From Hahellaceae bacterium (GTDB lineage Bacteria > Pseudomonadota > Gammaproteobacteria > Pseudomonadales > Oleiphilaceae), in the NCBI GenBank assembly GCA_024234575.1, contig JACKOB010000004.1:558001-622000 (forward strand): a stretch of 64,000 nucleotides of DNA, given 5' to 3'. Each line of letters begins with the position of its first letter. Within the stretch, counting starts at the first letter, position 1. This document shows positions 11,411 to 21,604 of the stretch, in pieces. The translations under genes and the position numbers were made by a program. The notes beneath the pieces are model-generated. The model ran no database searches, was not told the origin of the DNA, and worked only from the letters and a program-made list of their open reading frames with translations.

Positions 11411-12805
11411 ATGACCGATTATCACTATGACGTTGTTGTAATAGGGGCGGGACCCGCAGGTGAAGGTGCTGCCATGAACGCGACTAAGCATGGCAAACGT
11501 GTTGCAATTATCGAAGACAAATTACAGGTGGGTGGCAATTGCACTCATTTGGGCACTATTCCTTCTAAAGCTTTACGTCATTCAGTTAAACAAATCATTA
11601 CTTTTAATACCAATGCCATGTTTCGGGATATCGGCGAGCCTCGCTGGTTCTCTTTTCCCCGCGTTTTGCAGAATGCGGAGAAGGTTATCGGCAAACAAGT
11701 AAAGCTAAGAACCCAGTTTTATGCGCGGAATAAAGTTGACCTATTCAGCGGTAAAGCGTGCTTTTTAGACGGAAATCGTGTCGAAGTGAAAGGAAGCGGG
11801 CAGACCCAAGAAATTTTACACGCCAAGACATTTGTTATCGCTACAGGCTCTCGCCCGTATCTCCCTGATAATGTAAATTTTAGACATCGTCGAATTTATA
11901 ATAGTGACACCATTCTTAAGTTGGAGCATACGCCCAGAACACTCGTGATTTATGGCGCTGGCGTTATCGGTTGTGAGTACGCGTCAATATTTGCAGGACT
12001 TGGGGTAAAAGTAGATCTTGTTAACCCCGGTAGCCGCTTATTGTCATTTTTGGATGATGAAATTTCGGATGCGCTGAGTTATCACCTGCGAAACAACGGT
12101 GTTCTTGTTCGCCACAATGAAGAGTATGAAGCGGTTGAGGGAGAAGAACACGGCGTGGTGGTGAGCCTAAGGTCAGGTAAACGCATTCGTGCAGATGCAT
12201 TTTTATGGTGCAATGGTCGAACGGGTAATTCTGACAATTTAGGTCTTGAAAATATTGGTGTAACACCTAATTCGCGCGGACAGATTCAGGTTGACGAGCA
12301 CTACTGCACTGAGGTCCCTAATGTCTATGCTGCGGGTGATGTCATCGGTTGGCCAAGTCTGGCAAGTGCGGCGTATGACCAGGGCAGAGCTGCGTCTTCT
12401 GATATTGTTCACGACAACTATTTTCATTTTATTAATGAAGTACCCACCGGGATTTATACTATTCCTGAAATCAGTTCGGTGGGCAAGACAGAGCGTGAAT
12501 TAACAGAAGCGAAAGTACCCTACGAAGTTGGTCAGGCATTCTTTAAAGATCTGGCCAGAGCGCAGATTACCGGTGAAGCGGTAGGTATGCTGAAACTTCT
12601 TTTCCATAGAGAAACAAAGGAGATTCTGGGAATCCACTGCTTTGGTGACCAGGCAGCTGAGATTGTGCACATCGGGCAGGCAATAATGAAGCAGCCAGGT
12701 GAAGCTAACTCCCTAGACTATTTTATTAATACTACGTTTAACTATCCTACGATGGCGGAAGCTTATCGCGTAGCGGCACTTAATGGTATGAACCGGATTT
12801 TCTAG
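11411..12805 (+). CDS. sthA: Soluble pyridine nucleotide transhydrogenase
   Basis: Cytoplasmic flavoprotein that transfers hydride between NADPH and NAD. The 464 residues show the FAD motif GAGPAGEG (12-19), the SthA-specific sequence [11 protein letters not shown] where the second disulfide cysteine of related enzymes is replaced, a second dinucleotide fold (GAGVIGCEY) and the C-terminal dimerisation domain. It lies 36 bases after nqrM on the same strand with no visible terminator between, so it may be the last cistron of the nqr operon. A strong terminator follows. Confidence 0.95.
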   Translation: MTDYHYDVVVIGAGPAGEGAAMNATKHGKRVAIIEDKLQVGGNCTHLGTIPSKALRHSVKQIITFNTNAMFRDIGEPRWFSFPRVLQNAEKVIGKQVKLRTQFYARNKVDLFSGKACFLDGNRVEVKGSGQTQEILHAKTFVIATGSRPYLPDNVNFRHRRIYNSDTILKLEHTPRTLVIYGAGVIGCEYASIFAGLGVKVDLVNPGSRLLSFLDDEISDALSYHLRNNGVLVRHNEEYEAVEGEEHGVVVSLRSGKRIRADAFLWCNGRTGNSDNLGLENIGVTPNSRGQIQVDEHYCTEVPNVYAAGDVIGWPSLASAAYDQGRAASSDIVHDNYFHFINEVPTGIYTIPEISSVGKTERELTEAKVPYEVGQAFFKDLARAQITGEAVGMLKLLFHRETKEILGIHCFGDQAAEIVHIGQAIMKQPGEANSLDYFINTTFNYPTMAEAYRVAALNGMNRIF

Positions 12806-12824
12806 TGTTCTCCGAAGTACGATT

Positions 12825-12860
12825 AAAACGGCTTAACTTGATTAGTTAGGCCGTTTTTTA
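12825..12860 (+). terminator. Rho-independent terminator after sthA
   Basis: A 13-base stem (12825-12837 with 12845-12857, one G-T mismatch) with a seven-base loop is followed by a T run. It would end the nqr/sthA transcript. The A-rich 5' arm gives a partial T tract on the other strand too, so it may also serve the convergent GDPD operon. Confidence 0.9.
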
Positions 12861-12941
12861 TTTCAATTTCAATTTTAGTTTTGGATACTTCTGATTAATT
12901 TCCCTGCGCAGGGCTATGATTAGAACTGCATCAGATAAGGC

Positions 12942-13676
12942 TTACTCTTTGGCCTCACGTGTTTCAAAGTACTGCAGGGTGCTGTTGGGAAAGTCGGTGA
13001 TAACACTGTCTACGCCAAGTTTTTCAAGCTCCAGTACGTCATGGATACGGTTCACCGTCCAGGTTGAAACAATTAAGCCACTAGCGTGTGCCGCTTTAAC
13101 TAATTCTGCTGTTGCTAACTTCCAGTTTAAACACAGGTAGGAACAGTCCAGTTTGGTGGCTGTCGTCACAGGGTTGGGAAGCCTGTGTTCAGCGACTAGC
13201 CCTGTTTTAACAGAGCTATCCAATTGCTTAATTTCTTTTAGCAGCCAGGTATTGGATGATGTGACTGCAATGCGGTCTTTTATATTTCTCTCATAGATCA
13301 GGTTAAGTAATTCTTTGGCTAATATGGAAAGGCGTTCTTTTTTGTCTGACTTTACTTCAAACTGGAAATGCTCAAAATCATTACAACTATCCAGAATTGC
13401 TTCGAGTGTCGGAATGGCTTGTTTGCTGGGCCAGGGTTTTACGTTTCTTCGCGCGTCCATGGCGACAAGTTCAGCCTGGGTAAACGCCGACACTTTACCT
13501 TTAAAATCAGTCGTTCTATCAACAGTCGTATCATGAATGACGATGAGTTTTTTATCTTTGGTTAGCTGAATATCTAACTCGAAATTTCTAATGCCATTTT
13601 GATAGGCCAGTTGAAAGCCGCTAAGGGTATTTTCCGGTGCTTCTCCTGCTGCACCTCTGTGCCCGTAGATAATCAC
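12942..13676 (-). CDS. Glycerophosphodiester phosphodiesterase
   Basis: Hydrolyses glycerophosphodiesters to glycerol-3-phosphate and an alcohol. The 244 residues form one GDPD TIM barrel: GHRGA at 5-9 (catalytic His6), PENT, ELDIQ (metal-binding Glu33/Asp35) and HD at 48-49. There is no signal peptide, so it resembles cytoplasmic UgpQ rather than periplasmic GlpQ. Its ATG overlaps the stop of the DAHP synthase gene by four bases, making it the last cistron of a five-gene minus-strand cluster. Confidence 0.9.
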   Translation of the reverse strand: MIIYGHRGAAGEAPENTLSGFQLAYQNGIRNFELDIQLTKDKKLIVIHDTTVDRTTDFKGKVSAFTQAELVAMDARRNVKPWPSKQAIPTLEAILDSCNDFEHFQFEVKSDKKERLSILAKELLNLIYERNIKDRIAVTSSNTWLLKEIKQLDSSVKTGLVAEHRLPNPVTTATKLDCSYLCLNWKLATAELVKAAHASGLIVSTWTVNRIHDVLELEKLGVDSVITDFPNSTLQYFETREAKE

Positions 13677-14800
13677 TTTGCCACCTGCGATTTTGCTTGG
13701 TTATAGATTTCCTTTCGTTTCTTATAGATTTCGTGGCACAGTTGTATATCTTCAAGAAATGGCTCAAGTTCACTCATTAGGAGTGCTTGCGGGCCATCTA
13801 CCAGGGCTTCGGTTGGAGCTGGATGAAAGTCTACGAGAACCATATTGGCGCCGGCCACCACACCTTGAGCAGTCACGTTCATAACATCCAAAATACCGCT
13901 TGGGTCAGCTTCTCTGCTGCCAACAGAATGCGATGGGTCAATACACACAGGCATGCGCGTAAGCCTTTTCACAACAGGAACATGAGCAAAATCTACCATG
14001 TTACGATGCGGGTTACCTGCTTCGGTTTTCATTCCCCGCAGGCAGAAAATAACATTAGAATTACCCTCACTGGCCAGATACTCTGCAGCATTCAGCGATT
14101 CGTTTAACGTAATCCCGAATCCGCGCTTGAGTAAAGATGGATAGGTCTTTTGTCGGCCAATTGCTTTTAGCAACTCAAAATTTTGCGTATTTCTTGTGCC
14201 AATTTGTAATAGCACGCCCGTGGGGTTACCGGTTTTTTGCAAGCATTCATGTATTTCATCAATATGGCTTTCATGGGTAATTTCCATCGCGATTACTTTT
14301 ATGCCGTATTTCCCTGCGAGTTCAAATACCCATGGTAGACATCCCTTGCCATGACCCTGAAATGAGTAAGGGTTAGTTCTGGGTTTATAGGCGCCCATGC
14401 GTGTGCACTGCAAGTGGTTTTTATGCAGTGCCTGCATCATGGTTTCGACGTTTTTGGTGTTGTCTACGGCACACAGACCAGCGAAAACATTGAAGTTATC
14501 CTGACTAAACTGAACCCCGTTGTAGCTAAACCCGGTCACACGCTTTTCGTCTTTATGACGCCCAAGTATGCGGTATTCTTCAGATATTCTAATGGCTCTC
14601 TCAACGCCAGGAAGCGCTGCAATTTCTTCTTTATTGATGGCTTTGGTATCACCAAGAAGATAAATTTCGGTCAATGTTTGCTGTTGACCCTGAACCTGGT
14701 GCTCTCGATGTGTCACTCCGGGTAATTTATCAATGTATTGAATGAGATTTTTGTAGGCTTCAGATTGAGCAGACGTTTCTGGGCTTAATATCAATAGCAT
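13673..14800 (-). CDS. 3-deoxy-7-phosphoheptulonate (DAHP) synthase, type I-beta-like
   Basis: Condenses phosphoenolpyruvate with erythrose-4-phosphate in the first step of the shikimate pathway. The 375 residues start with a ferredoxin-like N-terminal domain (about 1-75), as in type I-beta enzymes. The barrel follows, with GAYKPRTNPYSFQG near residue 133 and DPSHSVG near 285. ATG at 14800 has GGAGGG upstream at good spacing; the frame extends twelve codons further, but that start lacks a site. Type and regulation are inferred from motifs; a KDO-8-P synthase role is unlikely given the KPRTNPYSFQG sequence. Confidence 0.85.
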   Translation of the reverse strand: MLLILSPETSAQSEAYKNLIQYIDKLPGVTHREHQVQGQQQTLTEIYLLGDTKAINKEEIAALPGVERAIRISEEYRILGRHKDEKRVTGFSYNGVQFSQDNFNVFAGLCAVDNTKNVETMMQALHKNHLQCTRMGAYKPRTNPYSFQGHGKGCLPWVFELAGKYGIKVIAMEITHESHIDEIHECLQKTGNPTGVLLQIGTRNTQNFELLKAIGRQKTYPSLLKRGFGITLNESLNAAEYLASEGNSNVIFCLRGMKTEAGNPHRNMVDFAHVPVVKRLTRMPVCIDPSHSVGSREADPSGILDVMNVTAQGVVAGANMVLVDFHPAPTEALVDGPQALLMSELEPFLEDIQLCHEIYKKRKEIYNQAKSQVAK

Positions 14801-14895
14801 AGGTAACCCTCCATAATGAATATATGGGCATAGCATAGTCCAAGAGTGGGGGCATTTCTCTATTTGAGCGGGATATATTTATCCATGAGAAACTT

Positions 14896-15372
14896 CTATA
14901 ACTCTTGAGTGATCTCGTGTTTGGCCTTTGTGAAAAGCGCGTGTGGCAGGTGCAACAAGTCTGCAATACGGCGAATTAAGTGCTCTTCATACTTACACTG
15001 CACGCCATCGGCATTAGCTAACGACCACAGTGCTTTTACCAAAGTGTATTTTTGCTCTTCATCCCAGTGTGAATTGATAACGGCTGTAAACTCGTAATAA
15101 GAGGTAGACTTTTGAGACATGTCCTGAGATTGGGACAAAAAGTCGTGCACTGTGTTATCGGATAGGTTAAACAGGTTTTTCGCCGCTTCCTGAATATTTG
15201 TAAGTTCTTCGTCGGATACGTTCATATCTACCCTGGCGACTTCAAATAACAGGGCGGTGGCAGCCAACGCCGCATCTAATGCGGGTTGGTTGGCTGCTGC
15301 GGCTTCACTTTTGGTGCTGTTTGTGATCAGGTTAATAAGTTTAGATAACACGAAATGATCCTGCTTTAGCAT
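14896..15372 (-). CDS. TerB-family protein
   Basis: A 158-residue, mainly helical cytoplasmic protein with the TerB-like pattern: acidic metal-binding-type stretches (ARVDMNVSDEE, ANADGVQCKYEE) repeated in two halves around hydrophobic helices. TerB-like proteins occur in tellurite resistance operons and in many housekeeping contexts, where their function is not known. No other ter genes are here. It lies 27 bases downstream of transaldolase. Confidence 0.75.
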   Translation of the reverse strand: MLKQDHFVLSKLINLITNSTKSEAAAANQPALDAALAATALLFEVARVDMNVSDEELTNIQEAAKNLFNLSDNTVHDFLSQSQDMSQKSTSYYEFTAVINSHWDEEQKYTLVKALWSLANADGVQCKYEEHLIRRIADLLHLPHALFTKAKHEITQEL

Positions 15373-15398
15373 GGTCTAGGCGCATTAAGAGCCTTAAA

Positions 15399-16352
15399 TC
15401 AGGCGAATTCCCGTAGTCGTTTTTCGAGAGAAACCTGGTCTTCAGCAAAGCGACGTATGCCATCAGCCAGTTTTTCTGTTGCCATGGCATCCTGGTTTAA
15501 GCCCCACCTAAATTCAGATTGGTCTAATGGTAGTGGCGAAAGTTCTGACTTTTCTGCCGGTATTAGCTTTCTCGTGAGCTGGCCATGATCCTGATTTAGC
15601 TGCTCAAGCAGGTCCGGACTAATCGTGAGTCGGTCACATCCGGCAAGCGCCTCGATTTCTTCTGTATTTCTGAAGCTTGCACCCATCACAATGGTTTTAT
15701 AACCATGGGATTTATAATGATTGTAGATTTCTGTTACAGACAACACACCAGGGTCTTCGTGCCCGGCATAATGTGCTTTGCCGGTTTTAGCCTTGTGCCA
15801 ATCGAGAATTCTTCCGACAAACGGTGAGATAAGATAAACACCTGCCTCAGCACAGGCAACGGCCTGGGCAAAGCTAAATAACAAGGTCAGATTGCATTGA
15901 ATTCCGTCTCTTTCAAGCTCTTGTGCAGCGCGAATACCTTCCCAGGTTGATGCAATTTTTATAAGGACACGTTCTTTATTAACACCACTTTTCTCATATA
16001 GTCGGATAAGCTTGTGTGCTTTTTCAACGGTCGCACGGGTGTCGAAAGACAACCTGGCATCCACTTCGGTAGATACGCGTCCAGGGATGATCTCGAGAAT
16101 TCTTCTGCCAATTTCGACTGCCACATAATCAGCAGCGTTGGCAACGATATCTTTTTCGCTGCCTCCGCGCTTCGCTGCCCAGCCCATAGCGGTGCTGAAA
16201 AGTGGGCGATATATCTCTGACTCTGTAGCCTTTAACAGGAGAGAGGGATTGGTGGTCGCATCTTCCGGAGCCCATTTCTTTATGGCGTCAATATCGCCGG
16301 TATCGGCAACGACAGTGGTCATCGCTTTAAGCTGTTCTAGTTTGCTTGTCAT
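15399..16352 (-). CDS. tal: Transaldolase
   Basis: Pentose-phosphate enzyme that moves a dihydroxyacetone unit between sedoheptulose-7-phosphate and glyceraldehyde-3-phosphate, producing erythrose-4-phosphate and fructose-6-phosphate. The 317 residues match TalB, with the Schiff-base lysine at Lys132 in [11 protein letters not shown] and DATTNPSL near the N-terminus. It lies 85 bases downstream of dusA and 27 bases before the TerB-like gene. Its product erythrose-4-phosphate is a substrate of the DAHP synthase two genes on. Confidence 0.97.
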   Translation of the reverse strand: MTSKLEQLKAMTTVVADTGDIDAIKKWAPEDATTNPSLLLKATESEIYRPLFSTAMGWAAKRGGSEKDIVANAADYVAVEIGRRILEIIPGRVSTEVDARLSFDTRATVEKAHKLIRLYEKSGVNKERVLIKIASTWEGIRAAQELERDGIQCNLTLLFSFAQAVACAEAGVYLISPFVGRILDWHKAKTGKAHYAGHEDPGVLSVTEIYNHYKSHGYKTIVMGASFRNTEEIEALAGCDRLTISPDLLEQLNQDHGQLTRKLIPAEKSELSPLPLDQSEFRWGLNQDAMATEKLADGIRRFAEDQVSLEKRLREFA

Positions 16353-16436
16353 TAAATTAACCGCGTGTCAGTAAGAAAATTAAAATATCTTAGGGGATGC
16401 CCGGGTAAAGTACAACAGGGTAGGAATGTCCACCTC

Positions 16437-17462
16437 TCATCTTGGCACCAGCGCGAGTGCATCTTCGATAACCGAAACACCTGCACCGGCTTTATGGGCA
16501 TTTTCACTGAGGTGTCGTCTAAATCGCTTACCACCTTTTTCACCGTGAAATATACCAAGTATATGTCGGGTGATGTGCCCTAAATAAGTCCCCTTAGCAA
16601 GTTCCTGCTCAACATAGGGCAGAAAAGCTTCAACGACATCATGACGCGTTAGCTGAGTACGCTTGTTGCTGCCATAGACTAAGCTATCTACCTTATCGAG
16701 TATCCACGGGTTATGGTAAGCCTCGCGACCCACCATCACGCCATCAACCTCTGCTAAATGCGTTAGGCAGTCATCAATTGTTTTAATACCACCATTAATG
16801 AGAATTTCCAGGTCTGGGAATTGCTTCTTTAACTCATAAACATAGGGATAAATAAGAGGGGGAATGTCGCGGTTTTGTTTGGGGCTTAGGCCTTGAAGAA
16901 TGGCTTTTCTCGCGTGGACAATAAAGGTTTTGCAGCCGGTTTGTTTGACGATATCGACAAAGTCAGACATGTGCTCGTATGAGTCACGATCATCAATACC
17001 GATCCGATGTTTAACGGTTACCGGTAAGCGGGTAGCTTTTTGCATCTCGTCAACGCATTGCGCGACAAGCTCTGGGTGCCCCATAAGACAGGCACCAATC
17101 ATATTGTTCTGTACGCGATCGGAAGGGCAGCCAACATTTAGATTGACTTCATCGTAGCCCCAGTCTTCTGCCATTTTTGCACAAAGCGCCAGCTCAGCGG
17201 GGTTACTGCCACCTAGTTGCAGTGCGAGCGGATGCTCGGATGCATGGTAAGTAAGAAATCGTTGCGTATCACCGTGTATCAATGCGCCCGTGGTCACCAT
17301 TTCAGTGTATAGCACGGCCTCTTTGCTAATTAGCCTGGCGAAGTAACGGAAGTGTCTGTCGGTCCAGTCCATCATGGGGGCAATACAAAAGCGCCGCTTC
17401 ACTTGCTTTTCTGGCACTAACTTGTTGTCGGTAATTAGTGTTTCTTGTGTTCTTAATTCCAC
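16437..17462 (-). CDS. dusA: tRNA-dihydrouridine synthase A
   Basis: FMN enzyme that reduces uridines in the tRNA D loop. The 341 residues start the barrel with RFCIAPMMDWTDRH and carry the catalytic cysteine at residue 112 (NVGCPSDRVQ). MVGREAYHNPW near residue 240 and the helical C-terminal domain typical of DusA follow. It is the first gene of the minus-strand cluster that continues into transaldolase. Confidence 0.95.
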   Translation of the reverse strand: MELRTQETLITDNKLVPEKQVKRRFCIAPMMDWTDRHFRYFARLISKEAVLYTEMVTTGALIHGDTQRFLTYHASEHPLALQLGGSNPAELALCAKMAEDWGYDEVNLNVGCPSDRVQNNMIGACLMGHPELVAQCVDEMQKATRLPVTVKHRIGIDDRDSYEHMSDFVDIVKQTGCKTFIVHARKAILQGLSPKQNRDIPPLIYPYVYELKKQFPDLEILINGGIKTIDDCLTHLAEVDGVMVGREAYHNPWILDKVDSLVYGSNKRTQLTRHDVVEAFLPYVEQELAKGTYLGHITRHILGIFHGEKGGKRFRRHLSENAHKAGAGVSVIEDALALVPR

Positions 17463-17805
17463 AAATAGTACTCACTTAATCTATTCGGTTTTGACCATAC
17501 ATTACTACGATCATATGATTGCTGAGGTGCCTGCGATTAAACACTTCGCCGACTATGTCTGAATGTTACCGGAATGACATGCTTATTACATCCAAGACAA
17601 GCGGTAACCTTTCGTTTGTAAGGCGATACGTGGTGTTTTGAGATGCCTGATTCGGCTTAGTGGTGATTGAAATATGACCAATATATCTCGACTTTAGACT
17701 CGCTGGTCTATAGAATTGCGCCCCTTCTCATCGCCTGCCAATCAAGGGCTGAGCGAAATGAGTACCGTCTTTAAATAGTCCCCAACACATTCCAGGAATT
17801 TTCTT
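17463..17805. other. Divergent intergenic region between dusA and the ABC-F gene
   Basis: 343 bases without a convincing gene. The right half contains a candidate promoter for the ABC-F gene (17688-17716). A short inverted repeat TAGAC/GTCTA (17695-17699 and 17706-17710) lies in its spacer. I see no clear promoter for dusA. Confidence 0.5.
17688..17716 (+). promoter_or_regulatory. Candidate promoter of the ABC-F gene
   Basis: TCGACT and TAGAAT are 17 bases apart, matching four and five of six consensus positions. A five-base inverted repeat lies within the spacer. The leader would be about 80 bases. Confidence 0.4.
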
Positions 17806-19410
17806 TTGATATCTACCGCAAATATCACCATGCAGTTTGGCGCTGAGCCTTTGTTTGAAAATATCTCAGCGAAATTTGGTAATGGCAATCGTTATGGTTT
17901 AATCGGAGCGAATGGCTGCGGTAAATCTACTTTTATGAAGATTTTAAGCGGTGCTCTTGCCCCAACCGCCGGTAACGTATTTATCACCCCAGGTAACAAA
18001 GTAGGGGTCTTGAGTCAGGATCAGTTTGCTTTTGAAGAGTATAGCGTTGTCGATGCCGTTATTATGGGTGATGCTGAACTATGGAAAATTAAGCAAGAGC
18101 GAGATCGGATATATTCACTACCAGAAATGTCTGAAGAAGAGGGCATGCTGGTTGCCAATTTAGAGGTTGAGTTTGCCGAGCTGGATGGTTATAGCGCAGA
18201 GAGTCGCGCTGGGGAGATTTTACTGCAGGCTGGTATCGCCGAAGAATTCCATTTTGGTTTGATGAAACAAGTGGCACCCGGTTGGAAACTAAGGGTGCTA
18301 CTGGCCCAGGCACTTTTTGCCAACCCGGATATATTGTTGTTAGACGAGCCAACGAACAACCTGGATATACACACGATCCATTGGTTAGAAACTGTTTTGA
18401 AAGAGCGAAAGTCGACCATGATTATCATTTCCCATGATCGTCACTTTCTAAACTCTGTCTGCACACATATGGCTGATATCGACTTTGGTGAACTTCGCAT
18501 TTATCCAGGAAATTACGAAGCTTTTGTCGCGGCCTCGACGCTGATTCGAGAGCAGCTTTTGACTGAAAACGCCAAAAAAACCGCTGAACTGGATGATTTG
18601 CAGGCGTTCGTTAATCGATTCTCGGCGAATGCATCGAAAGCGAAGCAGGCAAGTTCTCGGGCGAAGAAAATGGAAAAAATCAAACTGGATGAGGTGAAAG
18701 CATCCAGTCGAATTTCTCCTTCCATCAGTCTTAAGCAAACTAAAAAGCTGCATCGTCAGGCATTGATACTAGAAAATATTGGTCATGGCTACGATGATGA
18801 GATGCTGTTTGATAAGGGCGATCTGATTCTCGAGGCCGGTGCAAGGCTTGCTGTTATTGGTGAAAATGGCGTTGGCAAGACAACTTTTTTACGTTGTTTG
18901 ATGGGAGAGTTAGAGGCCAAGGCTGGCGTAGTGAAGTGGTCAGAGAATGCCGCGATTGGATACTGCCCACAGGACAGCACTGCCGACTTTGATTGTGATC
19001 TGACTATCTTTGACTGGATGTCGCAATGGCGTAGACCAAAGCATGATGATTTGATGGTTCGAGGAATGCTTGGTCGCCTGCTATTCACCGCTGATGACGC
19101 CAATAAAAAGGTTGTTGTTTGCTCTGGCGGAGAAAAAAACAGATTGTTGTTTGGTAAATTAATGATGATGGAAACAAATGTTCTCATTATGGATGAGCCA
19201 ACCAACCACTTGGATATGGAAGCGATAGAGGCACTTAACTCGGCGTTAGAAGAATACGATGGTACGTTGATTTTTGTCAGTCATGACAGAGAGTTTGTGT
19301 CATCACTGGCCACCCGTGTGATCGAAATTAAAGACGGCAAGCTCGTTAATTTTCAAGGCACCTATGATGAATACCTGGCCAGTCAGGAACAATCTTTAAG
19401 GGTTGCCTGA
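17806..19410 (+). CDS. ybiT: ABC-F family ATPase, YbiT type
   Basis: Soluble tandem ATPase of the ABC-F family, whose members act on the ribosome as translation factors or protect it. The 534 residues hold two nucleotide-binding domains: Walker [10 protein letters not shown] near 36 and GENGVGKTT near 351. DEPTNNLD and DEPTNHLD Walker B/D-loop motifs are present, and a linker of charged helices lies between. The first signature region reads [15 protein letters not shown], as in YbiT. It has no membrane segments and so is not a transporter. The start is TTG at 17806 with AGGA upstream; no ATG near the N-terminus gives a complete family start. Confidence 0.9.
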   Translation: MISTANITMQFGAEPLFENISAKFGNGNRYGLIGANGCGKSTFMKILSGALAPTAGNVFITPGNKVGVLSQDQFAFEEYSVVDAVIMGDAELWKIKQERDRIYSLPEMSEEEGMLVANLEVEFAELDGYSAESRAGEILLQAGIAEEFHFGLMKQVAPGWKLRVLLAQALFANPDILLLDEPTNNLDIHTIHWLETVLKERKSTMIIISHDRHFLNSVCTHMADIDFGELRIYPGNYEAFVAASTLIREQLLTENAKKTAELDDLQAFVNRFSANASKAKQASSRAKKMEKIKLDEVKASSRISPSISLKQTKKLHRQALILENIGHGYDDEMLFDKGDLILEAGARLAVIGENGVGKTTFLRCLMGELEAKAGVVKWSENAAIGYCPQDSTADFDCDLTIFDWMSQWRRPKHDDLMVRGMLGRLLFTADDANKKVVVCSGGEKNRLLFGKLMMMETNVLIMDEPTNHLDMEAIEALNSALEEYDGTLIFVSHDREFVSSLATRVIEIKDGKLVNFQGTYDEYLASQEQSLRVA

Positions 19411-19527
19411 CTAAAACGGGGTAACAACTAATAGGGGGTCGTAATTGATCCCTTTGGGCTTATTTTTTTCCCTTTGCGCATGCCACATTACTCGGCGTGC
19501 CATGCCATGCTCTCTTTTTTATTGAGT

Positions 19528-19549
19528 ACCATTATAATAGACAAATGGT
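19528..19549. promoter_or_regulatory. Putative operator/promoter of the hipBA-like pair
   Basis: Inverted repeat ACCATT (19528-19533) and AATGGT (19544-19549) encloses a perfect TATAAT (19533-19538), 53 bases before the antitoxin start. Toxin-antitoxin operons are usually repressed by their antitoxin at sites overlapping the -10 element, and this arrangement fits. No convincing -35 hexamer is visible. Confidence 0.45.
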
Positions 19550-19601
19550 CAGAATATCGCTATATATACTATATAAATGGTATCTATGGCGTGAGGGTAT
19601 T

Positions 19602-19841
19602 ATGAATTTTTTACCTAAACTAGGTGAAAATCTACGAGCGGCTCGTAAGGATAAATTCCCGCAAGACGATATGCGAAGCTTTGCGCTGCGGTTGGGAATC
19701 AGCCGGGCGACATTACAAAAAATGGAAAAAGGTGATTGTAGTGTAGGGTTGAATAACTACCTTAGCGCGGCGGAATTATTAGGCTGTGCCAACCAGTTCG
19801 AAAACCTGTTCATGTTAGAAAAGAGCTTGTTTGATGACTGA
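19602..19841 (+). CDS. HipB-like antitoxin, helix-turn-helix
   Basis: A 79-residue Xre-type DNA-binding protein (GENLRAARKDK, MRSFALRLGISRATLQKMEKG). It should neutralise the HipA-like kinase encoded next and repress the operon. ATG at 19602 has GAGGG just upstream; the frame extends to 19497, but the added residues are not family-like. It overlaps the toxin gene by eight bases. Confidence 0.85.
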   Translation: MNFLPKLGENLRAARKDKFPQDDMRSFALRLGISRATLQKMEKGDCSVGLNNYLSAAELLGCANQFENLFMLEKSLFDD

Positions 19842-21090
19842 GCCAATAAAAGCCCGATATGATATTTACGTAAATACCATCTCGTTAGGCGTAATGAAAG
19901 CAGCGGAAGCGATTTTGTTAGAAGAGGGCGGGTTGCTGACCCGGTTTGGATTTCGATATACAGAAAATTATATAGATCAACCTTTAGCATTTGCGTTAGA
20001 CCCGGTGCAGCTGCCTTTAACTCGCTCGGAGTTTCTGTTTGCCTGTCGTAATGGTATTCCCGGAATCCTTGATGACTACTTGCCAGATGACTGGGGCAGG
20101 AAAGTTTTAGCCAGGCTGGCATTGTATCGCCACCAAAAAAAGATAAACCGCCATAGCTGTGTCGACACTTTGTCGGAACTAGGCAATAGCAGAATTGGTG
20201 CCTTGCAATGGGTATCTGACGGGAAAGCGCCACAGTACGAATCAGGGGCAGCCTTGTCTCACCTGTCCGAAGCAGAACTAGCAGCCCAATTGATTGATAA
20301 ACCAGAAAATTACCCTGAACAGCTAGACGAGTTAAGTCTATTATATTTGGCTAATGCTGGCACAGGCGTTGGTGGTGCAAGGCCCAAAGCTTTGTTGTAT
20401 GAAGGCGCAGAACATTATTTGGCAAAATTTAATCGCCTATCTCAGGACCCCTATAACAACGCTCGTGTGGAATTAGCTTGCCTAAAGTTAGCAGAGCTTG
20501 CAGGCTTGGAAGTTTTTTCTGGCCGGGTGCGAGAGGGGGTAAACGGCAGAGAGGTTTTATTGCTGAATCGGTTTGACATCATCACGAAGGGGCGGTGCCA
20601 TTATCGTAAACACCTGATAACCGCAAATGCAATGCTGAAAGAACCATCCAGTCAAAGAGATCATAGCGGTGTGTTTCGGTACGATGATATTGTCACCCTC
20701 ATCCGCCGATACTCGTTTGATGTCGAGAAAGATCTAACGCAGCTACTTAGGATGATGCTCTTCAACCGAGCAATTAACAACACCGATAACCACGAGCGTA
20801 ACTTCAGTTTTATGCATACGGAAAATGGATATCGGCTAGCACCCGCTTACGATATGGTACCCACGCTCAGTACAGGAGAATATCCTGCGGCAGGCTATCA
20901 TTACAGCCCGCAGCCTCCCTTACCTTCTGAGGCAAAAACAATGGGGAAGGTCTTTGGGCTGCCCAAAACACAGGTAAGGAAAATTGCAGAAGAAGTAGAA
21001 AACGCGGTACAACAATGGTCAGTGATTGCGGCACAAACAGGTGTGGAGTGTAGTGATATCGCAGCGGTTGCGAAGGTTATCAAGTGGTGA
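19834..21090 (+). CDS. HipA-like serine/threonine kinase toxin
   Basis: A 418-residue protein of the HipA family, whose best-studied member phosphorylates GltX and arrests translation. The N-terminal HipA domain is present. A P-loop-like GGARPKALL lies near residue 182, NNTDNHERNFSF holds the catalytic aspartate at 318, and APAYDMVP holds the metal-binding aspartate at 340. All kinase residues I can check are intact, so an active toxin is likely. ATG at 19834 lies inside the antitoxin gene. Its real target is not known; GltX is encoded about 11 kb away but so is every other housekeeping gene. Confidence 0.88.
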   Translation: MTEPIKARYDIYVNTISLGVMKAAEAILLEEGGLLTRFGFRYTENYIDQPLAFALDPVQLPLTRSEFLFACRNGIPGILDDYLPDDWGRKVLARLALYRHQKKINRHSCVDTLSELGNSRIGALQWVSDGKAPQYESGAALSHLSEAELAAQLIDKPENYPEQLDELSLLYLANAGTGVGGARPKALLYEGAEHYLAKFNRLSQDPYNNARVELACLKLAELAGLEVFSGRVREGVNGREVLLLNRFDIITKGRCHYRKHLITANAMLKEPSSQRDHSGVFRYDDIVTLIRRYSFDVEKDLTQLLRMMLFNRAINNTDNHERNFSFMHTENGYRLAPAYDMVPTLSTGEYPAAGYHYSPQPPLPSEAKTMGKVFGLPKTQVRKIAEEVENAVQQWSVIAAQTGVECSDIAAVAKVIKW

Positions 21091-21190
21091 CTTTAAAGAA
21101 TTAAATACGACCTCTTTTTTGTTAAATATTCTCTATAACTCGATGAATCTGCTAGATTATAGAAAACAAAATAATAAAGGTTAATCCACT

Positions 21191-21604
21191 ATGAAGTTAT
21201 TACTACTCGCTATTGGTTTGCTGCCGTCGTTATGTCATGGCGATATCATTCAATGGCAGGATGAAGAAAATGGTCTGTATGTAGAACAGGTTGATAACCT
21301 GCCCATCAATGAAAGCAACGTTAAAAAACATGTTGATATTACCGTCAGTGGTGACAGGCAAGACCTTTATCTGGACACTTTACGCCGTCTTGAGCAAATC
21401 GATGCGATTAATAGACTACCGCCGACGGCAGCTGGTGAACCGGCGGACTATACGCGCTCTTGCAGTTATGCCAGAAATGTTCTGCTGGAGTACAACCTAG
21501 AACTTCAACATGCGGAATCCGCTGGTAAAACGAATTCCAGGCAAAGGGATATTAACGGCAAAATCGCAGATTGGGAGTCACATGTGAAAAAACACTGCCG
21601 ATAG
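21191..21604 (+). CDS. Small secreted protein of unknown function
   Basis: 137 residues with a clear signal peptide (MKLLLLAIGLLPSLCHG, cleavage before Asp18). The mature part opens with DIIQWQDEENGLYVEQV, loosely like the DUF4124 proteins that begin with a Trp-containing motif. Two cysteines remain in the C-terminal half (SCSYARN and the final HCR), which could form a disulfide. I do not recognise a family with certainty. The stop codon lies in the loop of a hairpin that serves as the terminator of the opposite-strand gene. Confidence 0.7.
   Translation: MKLLLLAIGLLPSLCHGDIIQWQDEENGLYVEQVDNLPINESNVKKHVDITVSGDRQDLYLDTLRRLEQIDAINRLPPTAAGEPADYTRSCSYARNVLLEYNLELQHAESAGKTNSRQRDINGKIADWESHVKKHCR

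Noticed and set aside
19497-19601. Longer start for the HipB-like antitoxin
   Set aside because: The extension would run through the inverted repeat and TATAAT, and its residues are not helix-turn-helix-like.
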